The notes under the pieces were generated by a model. That model was not told where the DNA came from and ran no database searches. It saw only the letters and a list, made by a program, of their open reading frames with translations. Source: Larkinella rosea (lineage in GTDB: Bacteria; Bacteroidota; Bacteroidia; Cytophagales; Spirosomataceae). Taken from it: a stretch of DNA of 64,000 nucleotides. The stretch covers positions 186,001 through 250,000 of the forward strand of contig NZ_RQJO01000015.1 in the NCBI RefSeq assembly GCF_003858635.1, written 5' to 3'. How positions within the stretch are numbered: the stretch's first letter is position 1; every line of letters starts with the position of its first letter. Both the position numbers and the translations under genes were made by a program. Below are positions 17,007-25,948 of the stretch, piece after piece.

Positions 17007-17609
17007 ATGGAAGTACTGCGTATTTTGGAAAGACACCTGCCGGGCCACGCCGTTTCGTATTGTTACGATTTGTGGAAAAACCATCCGTTTGCGTTTATCG
17101 CGTCCAGTCCCCGGCGGACGAAGCTGGGCGATTTTCGGGTCGAACGGGGCACCGAGTTTACGATTACCGTTAATAATGACCTTAATCCGTACGCTTTCCT
17201 GATTACGTATCTGCACGAAGTGGCGCATTTGCTGGTCTATCAGCGATACCGTCGGCTCGGGCGGCCACACGGCCCGGCCTGGAAAAAGATGTTTCGGGAA
17301 GTCATGCAGCCCGTATTGCACGAAGCGGTTTTTCCGGTTACGGTTTTAACTCCTCTGAAGAGCTACCTCAGCAATCCCGCGGCTTCGACCGGAGCGCACC
17401 CGACGCTCACCCGTGCCTTGCGGCAACTGGACGTAAAACCAGACGGACAGCAACTGCTGGTTGAAATGCCGGAAGGCGAAACCTTTCGTTTTTTGCAGAA
17501 AGAATACATCCGGGGCATGAAACGGCGCACCCGCGTCGTTTGTACGGAGAAGACTACAGGTTTGAAAGTGTCGATTTGGGCGCATGTTTGGGTGGAAAAA
17601 ACGGAATAA
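17007..17609 (+). CDS. SprT-like zinc metalloprotease-domain protein
   Basis: A 200-residue protein with the SprT zinc site HEVAHLLVYQRYRRLGRPHG near residue 70: His-Glu-x-x-His, then a third ligand histidine in RPHGPAW. SprT-like domains are related to Spartan/Wss1 proteases. The C-terminal part lacks an obvious CxxC zinc ribbon. A TTG two codons earlier is possible, but the ATG at 17007 is preferred. The end overlaps the start of porU by 26 bp, so the two are translated from one mRNA. Whether it has any role in secretion is unknown; the link is positional. Confidence 0.82.
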   Translation: MEVLRILERHLPGHAVSYCYDLWKNHPFAFIASSPRRTKLGDFRVERGTEFTITVNNDLNPYAFLITYLHEVAHLLVYQRYRRLGRPHGPAWKKMFREVMQPVLHEAVFPVTVLTPLKSYLSNPAASTGAHPTLTRALRQLDVKPDGQQLLVEMPEGETFRFLQKEYIRGMKRRTRVVCTEKTTGLKVSIWAHVWVEKTE

Positions 17610-20600
17610 ATGCGGGCTTGCCATTGGGCTGATCCTCATCGGATTAGGCCTGAGCGCGCGGGCGCAACCGTTGCCATCGGTTTTGGCCGACGGCCCGTGG
17701 CTGAAAATCGGAATCACCAAAACCGGTGTCTGCAAACTCGATGCGGCTTTTCTGACGAAGGCTGGCGTTAGCGTTTCCGCCCTCGATCCGCGCACCATCC
17801 GGCTTTTTGGCAACGGCGGAGCTGCACTGCCACAAGCTAACGCAAAATTCCGCGCCCGCGATCTGACCGAAAATGCCATCTGGGTAAACGGCGAAACCGA
17901 CGGACGTTTCGACGCCAGCGATGCCGTGTATTTTTTCGCCGAAAGCCCGCACCCGGTTTTCTACGACTCAACTGCCCGGCGGTTTTCGCACCAGATCAAT
18001 CCCTACTCCGACACGACGTACTATTTTCTGACCTACGGACAGAAAACCGGGAAACGAATGGCGACCCAGCCGACGATGCCGCAGTCGGGTACAGTAATCA
18101 CCGAATTTGACGATTACGCGTTTTACAAACCGGCGGGTGAACTAACCAATCTGGTTCGCTCGGGCCGGGAGTGGCTGGAGTATCTCGGCATTGGAACGGA
18201 TAAAACCGTTTCGTTCAATTTATCGGGTTTGGTGCCTAATTCGACCGCGCTGGTTACGTCGGACGTCGTGGGCCGGGCGCTGGTCAATACGCAATTTCAG
18301 GTAAAATGGGGAACGCAGGCGGTTGGAACACAGGCTATTGAAAGTGTGACGGATTATACGTATGACCGGAAAGGGCGCCAAAACCGCCAGACATTTACCG
18401 TCACGCCCGCTTCACTGGAAAACCCCGTTCGATTGACGTTGTCGTATGACAAAACCGGGCAAGGTTATTTGCAATCGCTGGCCATTCAGACCCGGCGAAC
18501 GCTGCGCCGTTACGACGAATCGTTTCTGTTCCGATCGCTGGAATCGGTTCGGTCGGCGACAGTTCGTTACGTCATTCAACAAGCTACTGCTACCATGCAG
18601 GTATGGGACGTTACCAACCGGCAAACACCGGTTTTGCTGCCCGTTACGATCAATGATAAGCAGGAAGGAAGCCTGACAGCCGCCGGAAACCGCCTGCGCG
18701 AATACCTGGTTTTTTCGCCGGATCAAGCATTTACGCCCGAAACAGTTGCTGTTGTTAACAATCAGAGTTTGCAAAACCGGCCGACGCCCGACCTGCTCGT
18801 GGTTACATCGGCCAGTTGGCGGGCACAGGCGGAGCGGCTGGCGGATTTTCGTCGGAAGAACGATAGACTGGATGTGCTGGTGGTAAGTTCGCAGGAGGTT
18901 TACAATGAATTTTCGTCCGGCCAGCCTGACCCAACTGCCATCCGGGATTTGGCCCGATCGTTGAATAATCAGACGCCCGGCAAGTTGAAATACCTCCTGC
19001 TTTTCGGCGATGCCACGTACGATTACAAGAATTATACGAAGCTGATGACTCCGGCTCAGTTGGCGGCAACCCTGCCAACCTACGAAAGCCGGGAGTCGCT
19101 GCACCCGGTTTTGAGTTACAGTTCCGACGATTATTTCGGATTTCTGGAAACCGCCGAAGGCGAGTGGACGGAAGATTTTTCGGGCGACCATACGCTGGAT
19201 ATTGGCGTGGGACGCTTGCCTGTCAAGTCGACTGAAGAAGCCCGGGCGGTGGTCGATAAATTGATCCGGTACGCGGCTACGTCCAACTTACCGGGCGACT
19301 GGCAAACGAAAATTGCCTTCGTCGCCGACGACGGCGATCTGGATTTTCCGAATATTCACCAGACCGACGCCGATCGGCTGGCTCAGAAAATTGCAGCCGC
19401 ACGACCGCCGTTTCGGATTGAAAAATTGTATCTGGATAGTTTCGCGCAGGAATCGAGCCCCGGCGGGCAAAAAGCTCCGGCCATGAATCAGGCTATAACA
19501 AAAGCACTGAACGACGGTCGGTTGATCGTCAACTATACCGGACACGGTGGCGAGTCGGGATGGGCGGAGGAGCAGGTCGTGACGTTGCAGGATATTCTGG
19601 GCTGGACCAACCAGCGGCTACCGATCTTTGTGACGGCTACCTGCCAGTTTGGGCGCTACGACGATCCGGCGCAGACCTCCGGCGCTGAACTGGCCTTGCT
19701 GAATCCACAGGGCGGCAGTATTGCGTTGCTAACCACAGCCCGACCGGTTTATGCCAGCACGAATTACCTGTTGAATAACGCGTTTTACGAAGCGCTGGCC
19801 CAACATACCGCCGAAAGCGCTCCCCGGCTGGGCGAGTTAATCCGGCTCACCAAAAATGGCAGTCTAAGCGGTAGCCTGAACCGTAATTTTACGTTGCTGG
19901 GCGATCCTTCGATGCAATTAGCTTATCCAACGGCCAAAGCCGTACTGACCCGCATCAACGGAAAAACCACGGGAACAAAGGCCGATACCCTCCGCGCGCT
20001 GGAAACCGTTCGGCTGGAAGGTGAAATCCGGCAGGGCGAAAGCTTATTAAGTCAATTTAACGGTTCCGTAAAAGTGACGCTGTTTGACAAAGCCGATACG
20101 CTGGTGACCAACGGAACGGAATACAGCCCGCCGATGCGCTACGCCGAATACCGCAGTCCGTTGTATACCGGTCAGGTTCGGGTGCAGAACGGTAAGTTCG
20201 TTGGCCAGTTTGTCATGCCGAAAGATCTGGACTATCGGATTGGGCCGGGAAAACTATTTCTGTATGCCGTTCAGGCGGATAGTCTGGGGGAAGCTGCCGG
20301 AAGTCACGATAATTTATTAATCGGTAACAGCGTCCCGAATCCGGTCGCCGATACAAAACCGCCCACGATGCGTCTATTTATCAACGACCCGAGTTTTTTG
20401 GATGGCGGAACCGTATTGGGACCGATTACTACACTGATTGCCAAATTAAATGACGAAAATGGCATCAATATTGCCCGTAGTGGTATTGGGCACGAAATAA
20501 TGATCCGGTTGAACAACGATTCGCCGATTGTTGCAAATGACTATTTTGTTGCCGACCTTGACGATTACCGAAGCGGGACCGTGCAATATGCCTGGCAAAA

Positions 20601-21012
20601 CTTGCCGCCGGGTACGTATACAGTTCAGGTAAAAGTGTGGGATGTTTACAATAATCCAGCGGAAACAACGTTGAAATTTGTAGTTTCCGAACAACCGGCG
20701 TTGATCATTCAGTCGGTCGACGTAGCACCCAACCCATTTCAGGAACAGGCAAACTTCGAAATACGGCACAACCGCCCCGGTGATGAATTGGAAGCAACGC
20801 TCCAAATCGCCGATCTGAGCGGCCGAACCGTAAACGAACGAGTCTATCAATGTTCTAACTGCAACGCGTCCATCACCGGGTTAAACTGGGGTGGAACCCT
20901 ATCGAGCGGAGCAACGGTATTACGCGGTTTGTACGTCTACCGACTACTATTGCGTTCAAAGTCTGATGGCTCGTCTGCAACGCATTCGGGCAAGTTGCTC
21001 TATAGTAGGTAG
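17584..21012 (+). CDS. porU: Type IX secretion system sortase PorU (C25 gingipain-like peptidase)
   Basis: Outer-membrane-associated cysteine protease that removes the C-terminal sorting domain of type IX cargo and joins the protein to its surface anchor. The protein has 1142 residues and a signal peptide over about residues 1-28 ending ARAQ. The N-terminal region (30-400) is beta-rich; the C25 peptidase core follows, with His654 in YTGHGGESGW and Cys687 in TATCQFGRYDDP as the visible catalytic pair. The last about 90 residues (VAPNPFQEQANFEI to the C-terminus) form a sorting-type Ig-like domain. It overlaps the SprT-like gene upstream and precedes porV by 116 bp. Confidence 0.95.
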   Translation: MFGWKKRNKCGLAIGLILIGLGLSARAQPLPSVLADGPWLKIGITKTGVCKLDAAFLTKAGVSVSALDPRTIRLFGNGGAALPQANAKFRARDLTENAIWVNGETDGRFDASDAVYFFAESPHPVFYDSTARRFSHQINPYSDTTYYFLTYGQKTGKRMATQPTMPQSGTVITEFDDYAFYKPAGELTNLVRSGREWLEYLGIGTDKTVSFNLSGLVPNSTALVTSDVVGRALVNTQFQVKWGTQAVGTQAIESVTDYTYDRKGRQNRQTFTVTPASLENPVRLTLSYDKTGQGYLQSLAIQTRRTLRRYDESFLFRSLESVRSATVRYVIQQATATMQVWDVTNRQTPVLLPVTINDKQEGSLTAAGNRLREYLVFSPDQAFTPETVAVVNNQSLQNRPTPDLLVVTSASWRAQAERLADFRRKNDRLDVLVVSSQEVYNEFSSGQPDPTAIRDLARSLNNQTPGKLKYLLLFGDATYDYKNYTKLMTPAQLAATLPTYESRESLHPVLSYSSDDYFGFLETAEGEWTEDFSGDHTLDIGVGRLPVKSTEEARAVVDKLIRYAATSNLPGDWQTKIAFVADDGDLDFPNIHQTDADRLAQKIAAARPPFRIEKLYLDSFAQESSPGGQKAPAMNQAITKALNDGRLIVNYTGHGGESGWAEEQVVTLQDILGWTNQRLPIFVTATCQFGRYDDPAQTSGAELALLNPQGGSIALLTTARPVYASTNYLLNNAFYEALAQHTAESAPRLGELIRLTKNGSLSGSLNRNFTLLGDPSMQLAYPTAKAVLTRINGKTTGTKADTLRALETVRLEGEIRQGESLLSQFNGSVKVTLFDKADTLVTNGTEYSPPMRYAEYRSPLYTGQVRVQNGKFVGQFVMPKDLDYRIGPGKLFLYAVQADSLGEAAGSHDNLLIGNSVPNPVADTKPPTMRLFINDPSFLDGGTVLGPITTLIAKLNDENGINIARSGIGHEIMIRLNNDSPIVANDYFVADLDDYRSGTVQYAWQNLPPGTYTVQVKVWDVYNNPAETTLKFVVSEQPALIIQSVDVAPNPFQEQANFEIRHNRPGDELEATLQIADLSGRTVNERVYQCSNCNASITGLNWGGTLSSGATVLRGLYVYRLLLRSKSDGSSATHSGKLLYSR

Positions 21013-21061
21013 TTATAAAAATATATTCCATACTAACTATTATATTCAATTTTAATCATCG

Positions 21062-21069
21062 TAAATTTG
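21062..21069 (+). promoter_or_regulatory. -7 box upstream of porV
   Basis: TAAATTTG matches TAnnTTTG, 59 bases before the porV ATG; no -33 TTTG is visible. PorV may thus be made at a different level from PorU. Confidence 0.45.
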
Positions 21070-21128
21070 GCGTTCTTACAATGGTGACCCAACGAACGCG
21101 CTAATTCGGGAGTTAATTAACCTCTTCT

Positions 21129-22382
21129 ATGACACGTACCTTATCGTCAATTTGTTTACTTGGTTGCCTGACACTTCCTTTATTTTCAAACGCCCAGATT
21201 AGTGGGGGTTTATTGGGGCAGGACACGGTTGCGTACCGGATTCCCCAAATGGCGCTGCCGTTCCTGAACTTTACTCCTGACGCCCGGAGTGCCGGGTTGG
21301 GTGATGCAGGTGCTGCGCTGAGTGCTGACGCCAATGCGGTTTTCTGGAATCCGGCGAAGCTGGTTTTTGCCCAGAAAGACCAGGGACTTGCGTTGTCCTA
21401 TACGCCCTGGCTGCGAAGTATTGGCGTAGACGATATGTATTTTACCTATTTATCGGGCTACAAAAAAGTGAGCCGGAACGACGTGATCGGTCTTTCGCTG
21501 ATGTACTTTGATATGGGAACGATTGATTTTACGACCATTCTGGGCCAGCCAGCCGGTTCGTTCAACTCCAAGGAATACGCCGTGACGGCTTCGTATTCGC
21601 GCCGGTTGTTTCAGAACTTCTCGATGGGGGTGAACCTGCGGTACATCAATTCGAACCTTTCCGGTAACTATTCCGTCAATGGCGTATCGTTGAAACCGGC
21701 GTCCACGGCGGCTTTCGACATCAGCGCTTTCTACCAGAACGAAGTGCGCGACGATATTACCGGCAAAGGCTTCAAATGGTCGTTTGGCGGGATTATCTCC
21801 AACATTGGCGGTAAAGTAACCTACGGAACTACGTCGCCCGCGCCGATTCCAACTAATCTGAAATTAGGAACGGCCCTGACGCTTTACACCGATAAATTCA
21901 ACAAATTCAACTTCGTTCTTGATCTGAACAAGTTGATGGTGCCAACGCCACCGGTTTACAAAACCGTCAATGGGGTCGTTCAGTATCAAAACGGTGCTCC
22001 GGTTATTTCGCAGGGAAAAGACCCCAATCGTCCCACGCTGAGTTCCATTTTTGGTTCGTTCTCGGATGCGCCCGGCGGATTCTCGGAAGAAGTGAAAGAG
22101 ATCAACATTGCCACGGGGATCGAGTATTGGTATAACGAGCAGTTTGCGGCTCGGGTAGGGTATTACCACGAACCCCGTGTGAAAGGCGGACGGCAATATT
22201 TTACGACCGGTTTAGGCATTCGGCTCCAACAGAAATACGGGATCGACTTTGCCTACCTGATTCCGGTTGCGCAGGGAAGCCCGCTGGCGCAGACCTTCCG
22301 GATTTCGTTGATTATCGACATCGATAAAAAAGCCAAGTCGGCCGAATCGGATGACACCGACGACCGGGGTAATCTGGAATAA
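21129..22382 (+). CDS. porV: Type IX secretion outer-membrane protein PorV (LptO)
   Basis: Outer-membrane beta-barrel of the FadL-like family that shuttles type IX substrates from the translocon to the PorU attachment complex. The 417-residue protein starts with a signal peptide ending near residue 23 (FSNAQ). Family hallmarks are FLNFTPDARSAGLGDAGAAL and ANAVFWNPAKLVF near residues 45-80, then alternating amphipathic strands. It lies directly after porU and ends at a strong terminator. The gap before it holds a -7 box. Confidence 0.95.
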   Translation: MTRTLSSICLLGCLTLPLFSNAQISGGLLGQDTVAYRIPQMALPFLNFTPDARSAGLGDAGAALSADANAVFWNPAKLVFAQKDQGLALSYTPWLRSIGVDDMYFTYLSGYKKVSRNDVIGLSLMYFDMGTIDFTTILGQPAGSFNSKEYAVTASYSRRLFQNFSMGVNLRYINSNLSGNYSVNGVSLKPASTAAFDISAFYQNEVRDDITGKGFKWSFGGIISNIGGKVTYGTTSPAPIPTNLKLGTALTLYTDKFNKFNFVLDLNKLMVPTPPVYKTVNGVVQYQNGAPVISQGKDPNRPTLSSIFGSFSDAPGGFSEEVKEINIATGIEYWYNEQFAARVGYYHEPRVKGGRQYFTTGLGIRLQQKYGIDFAYLIPVAQGSPLAQTFRISLIIDIDKKAKSAESDDTDDRGNLE

Positions 22383-22405
22383 ACAGACATTGATTTTAGA
22401 GTGAC

Positions 22406-22438
22406 AATGGCACCCTTCGGGCGTGCCATTATTTTTTT
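22406..22438 (+). terminator. Rho-independent terminator after porV
   Basis: AATGGCAC (22406-22413) and GTGCCATT (22423-22430) form a perfect 8-bp stem around a CCTTCGGGC loop, followed by ATTTTTTT. It closes the porU-porV unit and shows that the GTG at 22423 is not the start of the next gene. Confidence 0.92.
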
Positions 22439-22458
22439 ATCGCTTGAGTATTGGCACA

Positions 22459-23742
22459 ATGGAAGTCGTAAATCGAACGGAGGCACCCGAATATAAACGA
22501 ATTGAAGAAGTCAACATTCCGGCCATAGCGACGCAGACGCTGGACAACGGACAGCCGGTTTACTGGATCAACGCCGGGCAACAGCCCGTTAGTCGTCTGG
22601 AAATTGTCTTTGAAGCCGGTGCCTGGTATGAACCGCTGCCGGGATTGTCGTCGCTGGCGATGAAAATGCTGACGGAAGGAACCCGCTCGCACACATCGGC
22701 CCAAATCAGCGAATATTTTGACCGTTTTGGGGCTTATCTGGAACAGCAGAGCGGCACCAACCGCGCCAGCCTGACGGTTTACAGCTTAACCAAGCACCTG
22801 CCTTCCATTTTGCCGATGGTTCAGGAAATGCTGCTGGAGTCGGTTATTCCGGAAAAAGAACTCAACCACCAGAAGAATATCAGCCTGCAAACGCTGCGGG
22901 TCAATCTGGAAAAAAATAACTTCGTGGCCACCCGATTGATTCGGGAAAAAGTGTTCGGCAAAAGCCATCCGTACGGTCATAGCCAGAATCCGGAAACGCT
23001 GGAAGCGATTGGGCGTGAACAGGTGGAAACCTATTATCAGCAACGGATTCGGCAAAAACCGTTCCGGGTGGTGGTTTCCGGACAACTAACGGAAACGGAA
23101 ATTGCGCTGATCAATCAATACCTGGGCTGTCAAACCATCGAAGCACCGCTGGCGGTAAACGAAGCGAATAAAACCGTACTCAGTGATCCGCGACCGGTTT
23201 TGGTCGACAAAGAAGACAGCCTGCAATCGTCGATTCGGCTGGGACGTTTGCTGTTCACCCGCAGCCATCCGGATTATTTCCCCGCGCTGGTCCTGAACGA
23301 AGTACTGGGCGGTTATTTCGGCTCCCGGCTCATGAAAAATATTCGGGAAGAGAAAGGATTTACATACGGAATCTGGTCGAATATCGCCATGCACCCCAAC
23401 GAAGGATCGTTTTTGATCGGAACCGACGTAAAACGGGAAAATACGCAGGAAACGCTCGATGAAATCTGGAAGGAAATCCGTCGGCTGCGCGACGAACCGG
23501 TACCGGAGACGGAACTGGAAACCGTCCGAAACTACATGGCCGGTTCGTACGTGGGAAATCTGAATACGCCGTTCGAAATTGCTGACCGCTATAAGACGGT
23601 TTTGTTCGAAGGGTTGCCCGCCGACTACATCAGCACCTACATCCCGCGGATTCGGGCGGTAACGGCCGCACAGGTGCAGGAAATGGCCAACCGCTATTTG
23701 CCGGATGGTTCGTTGATCGAGGTGGTTGTCGGGGGCAAATAA
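22459..23742 (+). CDS. M16 (insulinase) family protein lacking the zinc motif
   Basis: A 427-residue M16-fold protein without a signal peptide. Active M16 peptidases carry HxxEH near the N-terminus; at the matching site this protein reads PGLSSLAMKMLTEGTRSH, with no His or Glu pair, so it should be inactive alone. The C-terminal half keeps the partner-subunit features NIREEKGFTYGIWSNIAM (Arg and Tyr of the R-Y pair). In bacterial heterodimers one subunit supplies zinc and the other the R-Y pair; this looks like the second kind. No zinc-bearing partner is adjacent. The start at 22459 is chosen because the earlier GTG lies in the porV terminator stem. Confidence 0.85.
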   Translation: MEVVNRTEAPEYKRIEEVNIPAIATQTLDNGQPVYWINAGQQPVSRLEIVFEAGAWYEPLPGLSSLAMKMLTEGTRSHTSAQISEYFDRFGAYLEQQSGTNRASLTVYSLTKHLPSILPMVQEMLLESVIPEKELNHQKNISLQTLRVNLEKNNFVATRLIREKVFGKSHPYGHSQNPETLEAIGREQVETYYQQRIRQKPFRVVVSGQLTETEIALINQYLGCQTIEAPLAVNEANKTVLSDPRPVLVDKEDSLQSSIRLGRLLFTRSHPDYFPALVLNEVLGGYFGSRLMKNIREEKGFTYGIWSNIAMHPNEGSFLIGTDVKRENTQETLDEIWKEIRRLRDEPVPETELETVRNYMAGSYVGNLNTPFEIADRYKTVLFEGLPADYISTYIPRIRAVTAAQVQEMANRYLPDGSLIEVVVGGK

Positions 23743-23753
23743 GGGCCGGGAGT

Positions 23754-24665
23754 TTACTTACCTGCGTCCTTTTTTAAAATCCGGTTCGTTTCGGCGGCAT
23801 AGCCGTTGATTTTTACGTAGTCGGGATAGATTTCCACAATGGCAAAACCGTTGTCTTCCTGTTCGACCATACCCCGGAATGTGACGTAGTGAATGCCCTT
23901 GTGGGTGAGATGGCTGCTGACGTGGACATGCCCGTTCAGGTAAGCCAGCACGTTCGGATAATTTTCCAGCAGGGTCCGAATTTCCTGATCATTCCACAAC
24001 GTATGCTGATCTTTTTCCGGTACCAGCGGGAAGTGACACAGAATCAGTACTTTTTCGTTCCGTTTAGCGGCCAGATCCAGTTCTTTTTTCAACCAGCGGG
24101 TTTGTTTTTCGCCCAAACCACCGTTCCAGACCTGGGCATTCGGCGCGTTCCGGGCCTTCAGATCGACCAGTTTTTGGGTTGCCGCCTGATGGCTTTTACT
24201 GTTGTTGACCTGCCCATACACGCTGAGGTCGTTGCCATCCAGCACAATGAACCGCCATTGTTTTCTCGCGAACGTGTAATACCGGTTTTTGAGCCGCAGA
24301 ATGTCCGGTACTTTTTTAATTTCTTCCTGCTTCACGGAAAAGTCGTGGTTGCCCAAGACCTGATAAAGCGGGCTTTTCAACGGTTTGATGAGCGCATTCA
24401 ACGTGTCAAAACTCGATACGTCATGATCAATAAAATCGCCGAGGTGCACCACAAAATCCACGTTCTGCTGATTGAACGTCTGCACCGCTTCGGTCAGCTT
24501 CCGAAGCGACGAACGATAGTGGCGGGTCCCGGCATTTTCACAGTCGCAATACTGCACGTCGGTCATCAGCCCGAAAGTAAACAGCGGGCTAGTGGTTTGG
24601 GAAAACGCCCGGTTTGCGGTGAGCGATAAACCAAACAGGAGCAACCACAGGAATGGCTTCGGCAT
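23754..24665 (-). CDS. Calcineurin-like metallophosphoesterase, ADPRM type
   Basis: Secreted two-metal phosphoesterase resembling manganese-dependent ADP-ribose/CDP-alcohol diphosphatase. It has 303 residues, with a signal peptide ending near residue 22 (RAFSQ). The five metallophosphoesterase motifs are visible: GLMTDVQYCD (D-x-Q variant typical of ADPRM), VVHLGDFIDH, QVLGNHDFSV, LCHFPLVP and YLNGHVHVSS. The TDVQYCD and RHYRSSLRKLTEAVQ pattern favours ADPRM over generic phosphatases. It is convergent with the M16 gene (11-bp gap) and downstream of a PfkB kinase across a long palindrome. Confidence 0.85.
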   Translation of the reverse strand: MPKPFLWLLLFGLSLTANRAFSQTTSPLFTFGLMTDVQYCDCENAGTRHYRSSLRKLTEAVQTFNQQNVDFVVHLGDFIDHDVSSFDTLNALIKPLKSPLYQVLGNHDFSVKQEEIKKVPDILRLKNRYYTFARKQWRFIVLDGNDLSVYGQVNNSKSHQAATQKLVDLKARNAPNAQVWNGGLGEKQTRWLKKELDLAAKRNEKVLILCHFPLVPEKDQHTLWNDQEIRTLLENYPNVLAYLNGHVHVSSHLTHKGIHYVTFRGMVEQEDNGFAIVEIYPDYVKINGYAAETNRILKKDAGK

Positions 24666-24699
24666 AGGTTGGGGAGGTTTATGAACCGGAATTGACCGT

Positions 24700-24810
24700 C
24701 TTGAACTGGGATTACGCCGATTAAGGGATTAAGAGGAATTATCCTTTGGATTAAAATAACAGCGGAAGCAATCCTAGTTAATCCTTTAATCGGCGTAATC
24801 CGAGTTCAAG
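24700..24810. repeat. Intergenic palindrome E4 (33-bp arms)
   Basis: Left arm 24700-24732 and right arm 24778-24810 are reverse complements with two mismatches over 33 bases, built around GGATTAA and ATTACGCCGATTAA words. The 45-base middle is AT-rich. The element fills most of the 150-bp gap between the PfkB-family gene and the phosphoesterase, both minus strand, and ends 5 bases from the kinase stop codon. Confidence 0.9.
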
Positions 24811-24815
24811 ATGTT

Positions 24816-25733
24816 TTAGACGATTTCAAACGCCGACAGCTGCACGAATTTCGCGACGCGCTCGTTGATTTCGTCGGTCGACAGATTGAAGAGCCGTTCG
24901 GCACCGAATTTCTCGACGCAGAACGATGCCATTGCCGAACCGTAAATAATGCCGCGCTTCATGTTGTTGAACGACACATCGTTGGTGCTGGCCAGATAGC
25001 CGATAAAACCGCCCGCAAACGTGTCGCCCGCGCCGGTGGGGTCAAACACTTCTTCCAGCGGCAATGCCGGGGCAAAAAAGATGCTGTCGCCGTGGAAAAG
25101 CAACGCGCCGTGTTCCCCTTTCTTGATGATGACGGTTTGGGGGCCCATCGCCTGAATGGCGGCTGCGGCTTTCACCAGCGAATACTGTTTGGATAACTGA
25201 CGTGCTTCTTCATCGTTGACTGTCAGGACGTCTACCAGTTTAATCACTTCCATCAGGTCGTCCCAGGCGATGTCCATCCAGAAGTTCATGGTGTCGAGCA
25301 TGATCAGTTTCGGGCGGTTGGGCAGCCGTTCGATCACCATTTTCTGGATCGCCGGAGCGGTATTGCCCAACATCAGAAACTCACAGTTTTTATATTGTTC
25401 AGGGATAATCGGGTTGAAATTCTCCATGACATTCAACTGAACATCCACCGTGTCCCGCGAATTCATGTCATTGTGGTATTTTCCCGACCAGAAAAACGTT
25501 TTCTCGCCTTTCCGGATTTCCAATCCCGCCGTATCGACGCCGTGATCCTTGAGAATGTCGATCATTTCCTGCGGGAAATCGTCGCCGACGACGGCTACCA
25601 GATTATTTTGATTCGTAAAATACGAGGCAGAGAGCGTAATGTACGTGGCGGCTCCGCCAATGATTTTATCGGTTTTACCAAAAGGCGTTTCCAGCGCGTC
25701 GAAAGCCACTGAACCAACTGTTAACAAACTCAT
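24816..25733 (-). CDS. PfkB-family carbohydrate/nucleoside kinase
   Basis: A 305-residue ribokinase-fold kinase. The N-terminus MSLLTVGSVAFDALETPFG, the GGAATYITLSASYF block near residue 28 and the anion-hole motif VFDPTGAGDTFAGGFIGYL near residue 235 (catalytic Asp) are clear. The substrate cannot be assigned; adenosine-like or sugar kinase roles are both possible. An open frame extends 43 codons further upstream, but that part is low-information and the family begins at MSLLTVG, so the start at 25733 is preferred. The gene is divergent from cysS, sharing the 25734-25948 promoter region. Confidence 0.88.
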   Translation of the reverse strand: MSLLTVGSVAFDALETPFGKTDKIIGGAATYITLSASYFTNQNNLVAVVGDDFPQEMIDILKDHGVDTAGLEIRKGEKTFFWSGKYHNDMNSRDTVDVQLNVMENFNPIIPEQYKNCEFLMLGNTAPAIQKMVIERLPNRPKLIMLDTMNFWMDIAWDDLMEVIKLVDVLTVNDEEARQLSKQYSLVKAAAAIQAMGPQTVIIKKGEHGALLFHGDSIFFAPALPLEEVFDPTGAGDTFAGGFIGYLASTNDVSFNNMKRGIIYGSAMASFCVEKFGAERLFNLSTDEINERVAKFVQLSAFEIV

Positions 25734-25898
25734 GCTGACGGGATAAAGACAGTGTAAATTGAAAGAGTAAACTAAAGGAAAATGAACCATTTTACCAACC
25801 TGGCGGGTTGGTACACTATTGGCATCAAGTTGCGAAGATAGGAAAAGTACCGCATTTGCCACTCGTCAACAATGCGCTGACTTCCGACGAACATTGTG

Positions 25899-25906
25899 TA
25901 GATTTG
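25899..25906 (+). promoter_or_regulatory. -7 box upstream of cysS
   Basis: TAGATTTG matches TAnnTTTG, 42 bases before the cysS ATG, in the divergent region shared with the PfkB gene. Confidence 0.45.
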
Positions 25907-25948
25907 TGGCTCGAAAATGACCGCACGGGCGGATCGCCTGCTTGAAGG

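Noticed and set aside
22423-22458. GTG start for the M16 protein
   Set aside because: It lies in the right arm of the porV terminator; the ATG at 22459 fits better.
25734-25862. 43-codon N-terminal extension of the PfkB-family kinase
   Set aside because: No family similarity; the domain starts at MSLLTVG and the extension crosses the divergent promoter region.
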